A stretch of 23,982 nucleotides of DNA from UMGS172 sp045637775 (GTDB lineage: Bacteria > Bacillota > Clostridia > Oscillospirales > Acutalibacteraceae): contig JAZUAC010000002.1 in NCBI GenBank assembly GCA_045637775.1, forward strand, positions 1-23,982, in the 5' to 3' direction. Shown one piece after another: positions 5,249-13,767 of this stretch. Position numbers and translations under genes: made by a program. The notes under the pieces are model-generated. The model made no database searches, was not told where the DNA came from, and saw nothing but the letters and a program-made list of their open reading frames with translations. Positions within the stretch are counted from its first letter, which is position 1, and the number at the start of each line of letters is the position of its first letter.

Positions 5249-7486
5249 TTATTTCAATATATAGGTGTGTACGGTGCCTTCGTGGATTTCGTCAACAGTT
5301 TCGGCGTTGGGGAAGGTGACCTCGGCTTCAATTTCCTTGGGAATGGTGACGGTGTATGTGTATTTGCCATTCCTGTACTCCCATTCGGCCTCTACCCTGC
5401 CGTAATCGGTGTCATAATGACCTTTGGCACGGGTGATGCTGTGGGTTGTGTCGAAATACGGCTTTAACACCAGACGCTTAAAGCCGGGTGCATCGGGTCT
5501 GATTCCCAGAACATACTCATACATCCACTCAACGCACGAGCCGAGCGAATAATGGTTAAACGAGTTCATACCCTCTTTGGAAATGCCGTCCTCTTTTGTG
5601 TAACTGTTCCAGCGTTCCCATATAGTTGTAGCGCCGTTCATAACCGAGTAGCCCCAACCGGGGTACTCACGGTTGGTGATGAGCTTGTATGCCAAATCGA
5701 CAAGCCCTAACTCACACAGCGTGGGCAAAAGGTATTTTACACCAAGGAAGCCTGTGGTCAGAAAGCCGTCGGACTCCTTGAATTTTCGAATCATCTGCGG
5801 TTTGGCCTCAGCTTCGGAAATAACTCCAAAGCTATATGCCAGAATGTAAGCACTTTGAGTATCGCTGAATATCTTACCGTCTATCGTGAGATATTTTGCT
5901 CTGAATGCCTTTCTGACATTTTGGAACAACTCGTCGTATTTATCAGCCTCGGCATCGCCTATTATACGGCACATTTCGGCCGTAAGTCTGGCGCCGTAAG
6001 CAAAATAAAGGTTGGTGACAACACCCTTGTCGGTGACCTCGTTTACGCTCAACCAATCGCCGTAGCCGTGCAGTCCGTCACGAAGGAAGTTTTCGGAATC
6101 GGCAAGATAATACTCCAACAGCCGTTTGGCATTGGGGAGATTATCCCTGATGACGGTCTTGTCACCGTACATCTTATAATGTGTCCACGGAATGACCATT
6201 ATGGCCTCACTCCAGCCTGCAGGAGCATCATAACCCGTGTAATAATTGTAGCCGACGGGCGGCACGGGTGCCACGGCAGGCACGGCACCGTTGCCAAGCT
6301 GTGCATCACGGATGTCGGCAAGGTGCTTTTTGTAAAAGTGGCGGCAATCCATATTATACATTGCGGTCTGACAGAAGATCTGTGAATCACCCACCCAACC
6401 CAAGCGCTCGTCACGCTGAGGGCAGTCGGTCGGCAGGTTGATAAAGTTGTCACGCTGACTCCAGAGCGCGTTTTGGAAAACCTTGTTGACAACCTCATCC
6501 GAGCAGGTGAAATCGCCCACCGCTTTAAGGTCGGAATACATACTTTCGCCCACAACGTTGGTGATTTCAGCCTCACCCTCAACGGCGATTTCCATATAGC
6601 GGAAGCCGTGATAGGTGAACAACGGACGGAAGTGATAGTTCTGCTTTTCACCCACTACAAAGGTATCGGTGGCCTCGGCCTTGCGCAAGTTTTCACGGTA
6701 GACCTTGTCACCGTCCATCATCTCACCGTAGCGGAAGGTCACAACGGTATCGGGTGTTCCTTTTATATCACAACTCACAACACCTGCGAAATTCTGGTGA
6801 AAATCGTAAATATATGTGTTCTTTGTTTTGGAAATGAGTTCGGGTGCAAGTCTGTGCTTGACCACCGTCAACGGAATTTCGCTTTTTATAAGGAACATAT
6901 TGCGCTTGAACTTGAACACGGTTTTTTCGGCAAAATCCCACTCAGAATCGTCATAATCGGGTGACGAAAAATCGCCCAATTGGAGCCGTGAGTCGATATA
7001 TTCACCCATATAAATATCACTGCGACGAATGGCACCAGAAGAGGCTTTCCAGGTATCGTCGGTGTTGATGTCCTCCCTTGTGCCATCCTGATATTCAATA
7101 CGGACAACCGCCATAAGCTCGATACGGTCACTGTAACCGTTGCGCTTGAAGGCATAGGTCGAGCCGAGGTGACCAACCGCCCAGCCGTCACCCAGAACGA
7201 TACCGACGGCGTTGGTTTCTTTCACACGGTCGGTGATGTCATACTCAACATAGGGTAATTTCTTGCGGTAGTCCACCCAGCCGGGTGAAAGGTAATCCTC
7301 TGCCACCGCCTGACCGTTAAAGTATGCTTTAAAAACACCCAGAGCCGCCACAAAAAGGGTGGCTTTGTTGACAGGCTTTGTTATATTGAAGCTTTTGCGG
7401 AAATAGGGTGACGGATTGCCGTATTTTTCATCGGCAGACTTATATTCGCCTGTTTTATAGGTTATCCAATCGGCTTTAAAAATCAC
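5249..7486 (-). CDS. Alpha-L-rhamnosidase, glycoside hydrolase family 78
   Basis: This 745-residue protein hydrolyses terminal alpha-L-rhamnose from glycosides by inversion. Residues 1-220 hold an N-terminal beta-sandwich/lectin-like part (FRKSF..., LGVFKAYFNGQ, GWVDYRKKLPYVEYDIT). A further beta domain lies at about 225-325. An (alpha/alpha)6 barrel at about 330-660 carries the GH78 signature DCPQRDERLGWVGD at 354-367, with Glu360 the probable general acid. TIWERW at 622-626 has Glu624 as the likely base. A C-terminal beta domain ends the protein. There is no signal peptide, so it probably acts on imported oligosaccharides or glycosides in the cytoplasm. The start is GTG after AAAGGTGAG. It lies 12 bases downstream of the WYL regulator and ends the comEC-to-rhamnosidase run. 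Confidence 0.93.
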   Translation of the reverse strand: MIFKADWITYKTGEYKSADEKYGNPSPYFRKSFNITKPVNKATLFVAALGVFKAYFNGQAVAEDYLSPGWVDYRKKLPYVEYDITDRVKETNAVGIVLGDGWAVGHLGSTYAFKRNGYSDRIELMAVVRIEYQDGTREDINTDDTWKASSGAIRRSDIYMGEYIDSRLQLGDFSSPDYDDSEWDFAEKTVFKFKRNMFLIKSEIPLTVVKHRLAPELISKTKNTYIYDFHQNFAGVVSCDIKGTPDTVVTFRYGEMMDGDKVYRENLRKAEATDTFVVGEKQNYHFRPLFTYHGFRYMEIAVEGEAEITNVVGESMYSDLKAVGDFTCSDEVVNKVFQNALWSQRDNFINLPTDCPQRDERLGWVGDSQIFCQTAMYNMDCRHFYKKHLADIRDAQLGNGAVPAVAPVPPVGYNYYTGYDAPAGWSEAIMVIPWTHYKMYGDKTVIRDNLPNAKRLLEYYLADSENFLRDGLHGYGDWLSVNEVTDKGVVTNLYFAYGARLTAEMCRIIGDAEADKYDELFQNVRKAFRAKYLTIDGKIFSDTQSAYILAYSFGVISEAEAKPQMIRKFKESDGFLTTGFLGVKYLLPTLCELGLVDLAYKLITNREYPGWGYSVMNGATTIWERWNSYTKEDGISKEGMNSFNHYSLGSCVEWMYEYVLGIRPDAPGFKRLVLKPYFDTTHSITRAKGHYDTDYGRVEAEWEYRNGKYTYTVTIPKEIEAEVTFPNAETVDEIHEGTVHTYILK

Positions 7487-7498
7487 AGTATCTCACCT

Positions 7499-8497
7499 TT
7501 ATTTGTTATATATTTCGGTCAATTTTTTTGCCTTTTCAAGTACGCTTTGCTTTAAAGATTCGGGTGACAGCACCCTAATATCTCCGCCAAACTGCATAAG
7601 CCAGCCAACAAGACCGTCACTCACCAAAGCCTCGGTCGAAAAGCGGAAGGTATCCTCACCGTCAAAATGACGGATAAATATGCCGTCGGTAAATTTATCG
7701 GTTATCTGCTGAAGCAGTTTGACATTGCATTCAAGGTCTATCCTGCACTTTTCTCCGCCGAACATATTAAACACCTTGCGTGAATAATCGGCGGTATCAA
7801 ACCTTTGTTTATACTCCGAAACCTCGGAAAAATGACGGCATTTTGTCGAGGTCACAACCACTTCGGCAATGCGGTCGACTCTCAAATTGGTCAAATTATC
7901 ATACTTTTGGTTGTTGCCGATGAGATAATAGTGGTCGGCCTCCCACAAAAGTGCATAAGGGTTTATAACCATATCCTTCAAGTTCACGGTCAACTGCGTG
8001 CCGTTCAACTGATTTTTAACATACTTTATTTTGACCTTCAGTTGCTTGGTAATGGCGGTGTTAAGCAGTTCGATATTTTTATAAACCTCTTCGTTTCCGC
8101 TTTTGGCACGGTTTTCGATACAAACTCGGTTTTTAAGCTCTGACGCCTGATGCTCACTCACCAACCCTTGCAACTTGGTCACAAGTTCTCGGGTTTTAAC
8201 CTTGGGCACAAAACCCGCCGATTGAACCGCATCGATAAGCAGGCTTATTTCGGGCATTTCAAACCCTGCGTCAGCAATGTAATATCCCCTTTTGGGCGTG
8301 CCTGTTTTTATAACATCAAATCCTGCCTCACACAAAGCCTCAATATCCTTGTATATCGACTTCCGTTCGGCCTCAATACCGTAATTTGCAAGTTCCCCTA
8401 AAATATTTGCCGAAGATACAGGGTGTTCTTTATCGCTTTTAGATTGCAAGATTTCAAGAACCTTAAGCAACCGTAATCTGATATTATCGGTCTTCAT
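7499..8497 (-). CDS. WYL-domain transcriptional regulator (YafY-like)
   Basis: A 332-residue protein. Residues 5-75 form a DeoR/HTH_11-type winged helix (SIYKDIEALCEAGFDVI...GYYIAD). The WYL domain follows at about 150-215, with NPYALLWEADHYYLIG at 179-194 (WYL itself reads YYL) and NLRVDRI at 202-208. A C-terminal WCX-type extension completes it. WYL domains bind small ligands or nucleic acid and switch the attached HTH. The ATG at 8495-8497 has GGAG close upstream; a TTG six codons earlier is possible but less likely. It overlaps the end of rnmV by 14 bases and is followed by the GH78 gene after 12 bases, so it is probably a local regulator of rhamnoside use. Its ligand is unknown. Confidence 0.88.
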   Translation of the reverse strand: MKTDNIRLRLLKVLEILQSKSDKEHPVSSANILGELANYGIEAERKSIYKDIEALCEAGFDVIKTGTPKRGYYIADAGFEMPEISLLIDAVQSAGFVPKVKTRELVTKLQGLVSEHQASELKNRVCIENRAKSGNEEVYKNIELLNTAITKQLKVKIKYVKNQLNGTQLTVNLKDMVINPYALLWEADHYYLIGNNQKYDNLTNLRVDRIAEVVVTSTKCRHFSEVSEYKQRFDTADYSRKVFNMFGGEKCRIDLECNVKLLQQITDKFTDGIFIRHFDGEDTFRFSTEALVSDGLVGWLMQFGGDIRVLSPESLKQSVLEKAKKLTEIYNK

Positions 8498-9089
8498 GTT
8501 CACTCTCCGCTTCAAACAAACTGTATAATTCTTTTTTGGAATAAAGTGAATTTAGTGCCGTGAGCAGTTGGTTGGTCGACATTCCTGAAGGCAATTGCAA
8601 ACGGTCGGTCAACTGCTTTCTCTTTTGCTTTGAATCGGCACCGCCCGACAGTCCTAAATTAAATAAATCGGTGTGGGTTATCTTATCTTGCTTTTCAACG
8701 AGTGCATTGCCATCAAGGTTTATTCCCGCTTTTCTCAAAGCCTCGGTTATAACCTGCTCGGAAAGACCTTCAACGCCCAATAACCCTTGAGCCGAAGCCT
8801 CGGTCTTGCGTTTTTCCTTGCCCTTTATTTCGGGCACAAAAACATTTGTGATATATTTGGGATTTATCACACCTGTCAGGTGTCCCCTTATCACAAAGCC
8901 TGCCGAATCGCTGTCGGTCAGTATAATTATACCTCTCGCTTCAGCAATACGGCGTATCATGTCGGTCTTTTGTTTGTTTTTAAAAATAGCAAATCCGTCG
9001 GTTGTGATTATTTCGGCATCGATAAAATTTTTGAGCTTTATTTTATCGTATTTACCCTCTACTATCACCGCTTCGCGTAAGTGTATCAT
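8484..9089 (-). CDS. rnmV: Ribonuclease M5 (5S rRNA maturation), TOPRIM family
   Basis: A 201-residue protein. The N-terminal TOPRIM domain shows VIVEGKYDK with Glu11 and ILTDSDSAG with Asp59 and Asp61, the metal-binding triad. The segment PEIKGKEKRKTEASAQGLLGVEGLSEQVITEALRKAG and the Lys/Arg-rich C-terminal part match RNase M5 rather than primase or RecR. The family trims both ends of 5S rRNA precursor, in B. subtilis with help from L18. Its ATG overlaps the holA stop by one base (TGATG), so translation is probably coupled. In B. subtilis rnmV sits near ksgA; here its partner is holA. Confidence 0.85.
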   Translation of the reverse strand: MIHLREAVIVEGKYDKIKLKNFIDAEIITTDGFAIFKNKQKTDMIRRIAEARGIIILTDSDSAGFVIRGHLTGVINPKYITNVFVPEIKGKEKRKTEASAQGLLGVEGLSEQVITEALRKAGINLDGNALVEKQDKITHTDLFNLGLSGGADSKQKRKQLTDRLQLPSGMSTNQLLTALNSLYSKKELYSLFEAESEHEDR

Positions 9090-10156
9090 CAGTCTTTCCT
9101 CTGTGCAATAACAACCAACTCAACCAATGTCTTTTCGAGTGCTGTTCTGCCGTCTACTCTTGAGCCTTTTACGGCTTTATCGCATCTCGCAAGGCATTTT
9201 AAGGATTCGGTTATCTGTTTTTCGGAGAGCTTTCGCATATTTCTCTCGGCATCGTTCAAACGGAAGGCAAGATTGCCGTAGCCAAACTCTTTGGCTATTG
9301 TTTCGGGCTTCATGCCTTTTGACCTTGCCGCAAAGCAACGGTAAATATCGATATATGCCGATGACAAAAACGTTAGGATATACGCCGGGTCGGTGTTCAT
9401 GTAAAACAAATCATCCAACAGCTTGCACGCACCCTGAAGGTCACCACGCAGTACCGCCTTTGAAACATTGTAAACGCTGGCCTCGACCGAGCGTGAGCAC
9501 ACCTTGTCCACCGTTTCACGGGTGATATTTCCGTCCTCGCCAATATAAAGGCACAGTTTTTCAAGCTCGTTTATAAGTGTTCCGAGGTCGTCTGAACAGG
9601 TCTCAATCATATATCTTGCAGTGGTGGCATCCATTCGGCATTTTCTTCGGGCTGCTCCCGATTGAAGCATCTTCATTATCTCGGATTCCTGCTTGCGACC
9701 GAGATAGCACACCTCACCGCCTGCATCACGAACCGCTTTTATAAGCTTTGAAAACTTTTCGCCCGGTTTCTTTTGGTTGATTTCAACCGTTTCAAACCAT
9801 AGCACCAAAACGGTGGTCGCCGGCATATCAGAAAGCATCTCCAAAACCTTGGACGACTCGGCCGATGTCGCTTTGTCAAACGGATAGTCGCAAAGGGTCA
9901 CAATTTTACGGGGACTCATCATCGGAAAGCTTTGAACCGCGTCATACACCTCTTGAATAGGTGTTTTGCCGTCAAATCGGGCGATATTAAACTCGGGAAA
10001 ACTGTCAACGCTGACCGAAACGGCCTTTTCAACATAATTTTTAATGAGGTAATGCTCCTCACCAAAAATCATATAGCAGGGCGCAAGGTTCCCCGATTTC
10101 AACTGAAGCTTCAATTCGTTTTCGGTCAAGTATGCTGCCGTATTCTTATCCGCCAT
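9089..10156 (-). CDS. holA: DNA polymerase III subunit delta
   Basis: A 355-residue protein, the usual size for HolA, the clamp-loader wrench that opens the beta clamp. Visible landmarks are LAPCYMIFGEEHYLIKNYVEKA near the N-terminus, SFPMMSPRKIVTLCDYPF, LGTLINELEKLCLYIGEDGNIT around the middle, and the C-terminal collar helices with LLDDLFYMNTDPAYILTFLSSAYIDIYR. The start ATG overlaps the 3' end of comEC by 11 bases, and comEC-holA pairing is common in Firmicutes. It is followed directly by rnmV. Confidence 0.93.
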   Translation of the reverse strand: MADKNTAAYLTENELKLQLKSGNLAPCYMIFGEEHYLIKNYVEKAVSVSVDSFPEFNIARFDGKTPIQEVYDAVQSFPMMSPRKIVTLCDYPFDKATSAESSKVLEMLSDMPATTVLVLWFETVEINQKKPGEKFSKLIKAVRDAGGEVCYLGRKQESEIMKMLQSGAARRKCRMDATTARYMIETCSDDLGTLINELEKLCLYIGEDGNITRETVDKVCSRSVEASVYNVSKAVLRGDLQGACKLLDDLFYMNTDPAYILTFLSSAYIDIYRCFAARSKGMKPETIAKEFGYGNLAFRLNDAERNMRKLSEKQITESLKCLARCDKAVKGSRVDGRTALEKTLVELVVIAQRKD

Positions 10157-12326
10157 AAACTGTCAATCCTTTGTCTTGTTTGTATTTTATCCAAACGGCA
10201 CCTTTATTGTTGGTGACCGCCTTGCCGTGTTCTATGTATTTTGAAACATCATCTTTTGACGCAACCACAGTGAAGTCACATTCAGTGTTCTTGGGTAACG
10301 CTCTGCTTGTTATGACCAAATCAGGTGCTTCAATACCCAACTCAGTGGCATCATAAACCGAACTGCCAACGAGTATTCTTTTACCCTCGGCAGTTATATT
10401 ATAAACGCATCCGTTTTCGTGCAGTACAGTCTCAATCTTCAGCCTACCCTCGGCAACCATAAAGCTCTCGCGGTCATATGCCACTGTCGTTCCGCCACTT
10501 TGCACCAACGATTCACCAAAGTTTTCGGGGATAACAACCTTTTCAGGCTTTAACTCATCATAAACACCCGAAAAGCCGCCATAACACACCTTGGAATTTG
10601 ACGGCAGGAACAGCATTTCAACATCTTTTATGCCGCGTTCTGCCATATACCGTCTTATAGCATAACGGTCGGAATTGCTGTCTCCGCAACCTATTATAAC
10701 ACAATCATCCTCAAATGTCACAGCAACCAGCAAGCCGTTGCCACACTCAAGCACCGCAACCTCAACCGTTTGCTTGCCAAAAATATTATTGGTCCAAAGT
10801 GTTGTGAGCAATAACGCTGTAACCATAATCGAAACTGTAATCTTACCGCCAAACCTTCCCACCATGTACCATATTGCCACCAATGCCATTGAGCAACCAA
10901 GCCACAGAATCATAGCATTGCTGCCGAATGGGATATATGAAAACGGCACCTTGGACAAAAGACCAACTACCACCCTGATATACTTTGCCAAAAGTTCAGG
11001 CATTAGAAAAACGATCGAGGCAAGAACATCAACAAACGGTAAAAAGTGAAGCGCCACTCCGAGTGTCGCAGACAGCATAGCGTAAACCGCCGCCGAACAA
11101 ATCAAAACACTGGCAATAGGTGCAACCAACGAAACATATCCCAACTCGATAATCTGAAACGGCAACGTGCAAAGCACCGCACCTATCGACTGAATAAATA
11201 TAGTAATAGCTTGGCGCAAAACTGTTGTAATCACACTGATTTCAAAACGTATGATCTTTTGTGATACCCTGCCGGAATAAGGCGAAATAATTATGACGCC
11301 TGCCGTTGCACTGCAAGACAGTTGAAAACTCAAACTACACACATAAAACGGATTATAGAAAAGCATTGCCGCAATCGCAATGCCCAACGAGTTCAGCGCA
11401 TCGGTCTTTTTGAGTACACATTCCGAAATAAGCATAATGCTACACATTATACCTGCTCTCACGGCTGATGGTGTCATTCCCGCCAACATCACAACAAACC
11501 AAAGCGGCATCAAGGTGAAAACCGAGGCTTTCCGACGTTTCATAAACATCATAAGCAGATATCTCACCATCATGCACATTGCACCGATATGCATTCCGGA
11601 AACAGCAGTTATATGGCTCGCACCGCAAGCCTTAAATTGACTGTACAATTCGTCACTCATACTGTAAGTTCCGCCAAGCAACAAGCCCTCAAGCACCGCC
11701 GCGTCGTCGCCCTCAGTGTAAACACCGATGCAATCTCTCACAGAACGCCTTATATCAACACATCGTGAGTAAACCGTTTCCTCATGCCCGATTATTTCAG
11801 CCGACAAGACATTAGCGTCAATGAAAACACCTTCAGAATACCGATACTTTTCAGCGCTTTCGGCAATCTTTGAAAACTCAGCAGTAACTCTTAAAATATC
11901 GCCTTCCTGCGCGTTGTATTCTTCGTCTGAGCTGCTTATGTACAAAATCAAATTAACAGAACCAATTATCTCTTCGTCAAACCCATTATTGCCTTCGGTG
12001 GCACAGTTCAATCGCACATAAGAATCGTTCATCCCGGGTTCTTCGGTCACACGGCAACAGAATGTCAGCGTCTTACCGCTGAGATCTTCAACAGGTTTTA
12101 TCTTAGCAATATAATAACAGTTAAGGAATAAACAAAACAAAGCGCCGACCAACAACACAATCGACGGTTTCAGTCCAACGCCTTTGTTTCTGCCAAGTAT
12201 TGCCACCAAGCCTGCCGAAAAGCACAAAACTGTGCCCAAAAGCAGTACAATCTGTACACCGCCTATAAACATCAATGTAGCGGCAAGAATAAAAAGTGAC
12301 GAACACACTAGCGCTATTCTTCTCAT
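10146..12326 (-). CDS. comEC: ComEC/Rec2-family DNA uptake channel with degenerate C-terminal domain
   Basis: A 726-residue membrane protein. Residues 1-75 hold two to three membrane segments, and 80-200 a soluble DUF4131-like OB-fold. The competence domain at about 205-490 carries GASHITAVSGMHIG (236-248) and many membrane helices. Residues about 520-726 occupy the place of the metallo-beta-lactamase-like nuclease domain. The family moves single-stranded DNA across the membrane in transformation. The position where an HxHxDH-type metal motif is expected reads FLPSNSKVCYGGF (573-585) and lacks histidines and aspartates, so this domain is probably not a metal nuclease. The gene is first in a run with holA and rnmV and follows a consensus promoter. 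No other competence genes are in the window. Confidence 0.9.
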   Translation of the reverse strand: MRRIALVCSSLFILAATLMFIGGVQIVLLLGTVLCFSAGLVAILGRNKGVGLKPSIVLLVGALFCLFLNCYYIAKIKPVEDLSGKTLTFCCRVTEEPGMNDSYVRLNCATEGNNGFDEEIIGSVNLILYISSSDEEYNAQEGDILRVTAEFSKIAESAEKYRYSEGVFIDANVLSAEIIGHEETVYSRCVDIRRSVRDCIGVYTEGDDAAVLEGLLLGGTYSMSDELYSQFKACGASHITAVSGMHIGAMCMMVRYLLMMFMKRRKASVFTLMPLWFVVMLAGMTPSAVRAGIMCSIMLISECVLKKTDALNSLGIAIAAMLFYNPFYVCSLSFQLSCSATAGVIIISPYSGRVSQKIIRFEISVITTVLRQAITIFIQSIGAVLCTLPFQIIELGYVSLVAPIASVLICSAAVYAMLSATLGVALHFLPFVDVLASIVFLMPELLAKYIRVVVGLLSKVPFSYIPFGSNAMILWLGCSMALVAIWYMVGRFGGKITVSIMVTALLLTTLWTNNIFGKQTVEVAVLECGNGLLVAVTFEDDCVIIGCGDSNSDRYAIRRYMAERGIKDVEMLFLPSNSKVCYGGFSGVYDELKPEKVVIPENFGESLVQSGGTTVAYDRESFMVAEGRLKIETVLHENGCVYNITAEGKRILVGSSVYDATELGIEAPDLVITSRALPKNTECDFTVVASKDDVSKYIEHGKAVTNNKGAVWIKYKQDKGLTVYGG

Positions 12327-12374
12327 TGTTCGACACCCTCACCGCATATACAAAATCAACTGTCTGACTTAATC

Positions 12375-12403
12375 ATTATAAACCACCCTTTTATGCTTGT
12401 CAA
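12375..12403 (-). promoter_or_regulatory. Consensus sigma-A promoter for comEC-holA-rnmV run
   Basis: The minus strand has exact TTGACA (12398-12403), a 17-base spacer and exact TATAAT (12375-12380). It lies about 50 bases before the comEC start and just after the terminator of the preceding gene, so it should drive the whole comEC-to-rhamnosidase run. Confidence 0.88.
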
Positions 12404-12418
12404 GGAAGTCATACAACG

Positions 12419-12446
12419 AAAAAGCACCGTGCAAAAAGCACGGTGC
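12419..12446 (-). terminator. Terminator after the beta-propeller gene
   Basis: GCACCGTGC (12424-12432) and GCACGGTGC (12438-12446) form a perfect 9-base stem with a 5-base loop. On the minus strand it is followed by TTTTTCG. It isolates the upstream gene from comEC. Confidence 0.88.
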
Positions 12447-12456
12447 AAAACTCAAA

Positions 12457-13134
12457 TCACAAAATATACAACCCTGAATCCAACAAAACAAATTCTCTGC
12501 CTTCAATTTGCATATATTGGTGAACGGGTTCATCAAAAACAGCTTTTTCTTGTACAGTATAGCTCTTGACATTAACTTCAAGAATGTTATTGCCCCGTGA
12601 GTTACACACCGACAAAACACCTCTGCGTTCATCAATTGAGAGACCTTCGGGTCCTAAAAATGATGAATCGTTCGAACCGCCGATACGTAACTCCTCACGC
12701 ATAGTGCGGAGATTGAATCTGACAAGTGCGTTTCGCTCAGAGAAAGATGCCCAAAGTGTATGTCCGTGACAAGCCACACCCGAAGGTCCGCAATCTTTGT
12801 AGCGAATAGTCCCCTGCCACTGTGTTATGCCGTCGTTATCCATAATCGCAGCATCACCGTTTTTGGTGACAATGAAAAGGTTACCGTTCTCAAGCTTTAC
12901 ACAGTTGCAGGTGATAAAATCAGCGCCTTCGAATTTAAGACCCGAATGAATATCACCAAACTTGATGTATTCATAATCGTCTCTTGTGCGCTGAGATACA
13001 ACACCTGTTTCAAGCATGACCGATTTATAGGATATAACCACCTTATCGTCACTTTCTCCGCGACGGTAAACGACTATAAACCCACCGTCAAAATTCAAAA
13101 CATCATATATCTGATCGGAAAATAATTTCTTCAC
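12457..13134 (-). CDS. Hypothetical cytoplasmic protein with beta-propeller/NHL-like repeats
   Basis: A 225-residue protein that I do not recognise as a named family. It has no signal peptide or membrane segment. The sequence is almost all short beta strands. Segments such as GPSGVACHGHTLWASFSERNALVRFNL and GPEGLSIDERRGVLSVCNSRGNNILEVNV look like NHL/YncE-type propeller blades, and the final LLDSGLYIL would close the blade set. The length allows three to four blades, few for a closed propeller, so it may dimerise or be a partial fold. The start is GTG at 13132-13134 with AAAGGA somewhat far upstream. It has its own promoter and terminator, so it is a single-gene unit. Confidence 0.75.
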   Translation of the reverse strand: MKKLFSDQIYDVLNFDGGFIVVYRRGESDDKVVISYKSVMLETGVVSQRTRDDYEYIKFGDIHSGLKFEGADFITCNCVKLENGNLFIVTKNGDAAIMDNDGITQWQGTIRYKDCGPSGVACHGHTLWASFSERNALVRFNLRTMREELRIGGSNDSSFLGPEGLSIDERRGVLSVCNSRGNNILEVNVKSYTVQEKAVFDEPVHQYMQIEGREFVLLDSGLYIL

Positions 13135-13169
13135 GTTCCCACATTTCCTTTACATACTAATACATCTTT

Positions 13170-13198
13170 ATTGTAGCCTAAACTGTTGATGATTGCAA
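13170..13198 (-). promoter_or_regulatory. Sigma-A promoter of the beta-propeller gene
   Basis: On the minus strand there is TTGCAA (13193-13198), a 17-base spacer and TACAAT (13170-13175). The leader to the GTG would be about 30 bases. Confidence 0.7.
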
Positions 13199-13312
13199 CG
13201 AAAATTTTAAATTAACTGTAAAATTTTGCCACTTGTGGTCAAAAACATCCGCACCGCGGGCAAATCCACTGTGACAGACATGCTTTTTCGGCATAAAATA
13301 TATTAAAAGAAA

Positions 13313-13342
13313 TTGACTAAACACTCCGTCAATGGGTAAAAA
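13313..13342 (+). promoter_or_regulatory. Possible upstream mazF promoter
   Basis: TTGACT (13313-13318), an 18-base spacer and TAAAAA (13337-13342). It would give a leader of about 45 bases, enough to include the GGAG ribosome binding site. The -10 is imperfect. Confidence 0.45.
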
Positions 13343-13347
13343 TATTT

Positions 13348-13375
13348 TTGACAAGAACAAAACGTCACCTACAAT
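13348..13375 (+). promoter_or_regulatory. Likely mazF promoter close to the start codon
   Basis: TTGACA (13348-13353), a 16-base spacer and TACAAT (13370-13375). Transcription from here would begin near 13382, only about 14 bases before the GTG start, so the mRNA would be nearly leaderless. This element also shows that the longer frame beginning with TTG at 13348 is not the real gene start. Confidence 0.6.
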
Positions 13376-13395
13376 TCAAGGAGAGTGAAGTCCAA

Positions 13396-13746
13396 GTGAC
13401 AGTTAAAAGAGGCGATATCTATTATGCCGATTTAAGCCCTGTTATAGGTTCGGAGCAAGGCGGAATCCGACCCGTACTTATCGTTCAGAACGATGTTGGC
13501 AACAAGTTCAGCCCAACCGTTATCGCGGCGGCAATAACCAGCCAACGAGACAAAACCAACCTGCCTACCCACATCAAGGTAGATGCTGACGGTTGTGGGC
13601 TTTCAAAAGACTCAATAGTCCTTCTCGAACAGGTTCGCACCATTGACAAGCAGCGTCTTAAAGAAAAAATGGGCAGTCTTGACACGGGCGCAATGAGCAA
13701 AATAGATAAAGCTTTATCGGTAAGCTTTGGTTTGGGCGGTTTTTAA
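13396..13746 (+). CDS. mazF: MazF-type mRNA interferase (PemK/MazF toxin), no adjacent antitoxin
   Basis: A 116-residue protein read from GTG at 13396, which places the start exactly as in B. subtilis MazF. MazF cuts RNA at short sequence motifs and slows growth when free of its antitoxin. KRGDIYYADLSPVIGSEQGG, RPVLIVQND and LLEQVRTIDKQRL match the B. subtilis protein closely. Arg25 and Thr48, the catalytic pair of that enzyme, are both present (GGIRPV and AAITSQ). GGAG at about 13379-13382 lies rather far from the start. No mazE-like frame precedes it: about 250 bases back to the opposite-strand gene at 13134 contain only promoters. A terminator overlaps its stop codon, so it is a single-gene unit. 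Confidence 0.92.
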   Translation: MTVKRGDIYYADLSPVIGSEQGGIRPVLIVQNDVGNKFSPTVIAAAITSQRDKTNLPTHIKVDADGCGLSKDSIVLLEQVRTIDKQRLKEKMGSLDTGAMSKIDKALSVSFGLGGF

Positions 13747-13757
13747 CCGCCCTTTTT
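13734..13757 (+). terminator. Terminator overlapping the mazF stop codon
   Basis: GGGCGGTT (13734-13741) and AACCGCCC (13745-13752) form a perfect stem with a 3-base loop, followed by TTTTTATTTT. The TAA stop lies inside it. Confidence 0.9.
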
Positions 13758-13767
13758 ATTTTGAGTG

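Noticed and set aside
13199..13312. Possible small RNA or antitoxin gene upstream of mazF
   Set aside because: Only small weak inverted repeats are present, with no frame preceded by a ribosome binding site and no terminator-like end.
13348..13395. Longer mazF frame starting with TTG at 13348
   Set aside because: The TTG is the -35 element of a good promoter, and the extra 16 residues are absent from the B. subtilis protein, which aligns from the GTG at 13396.
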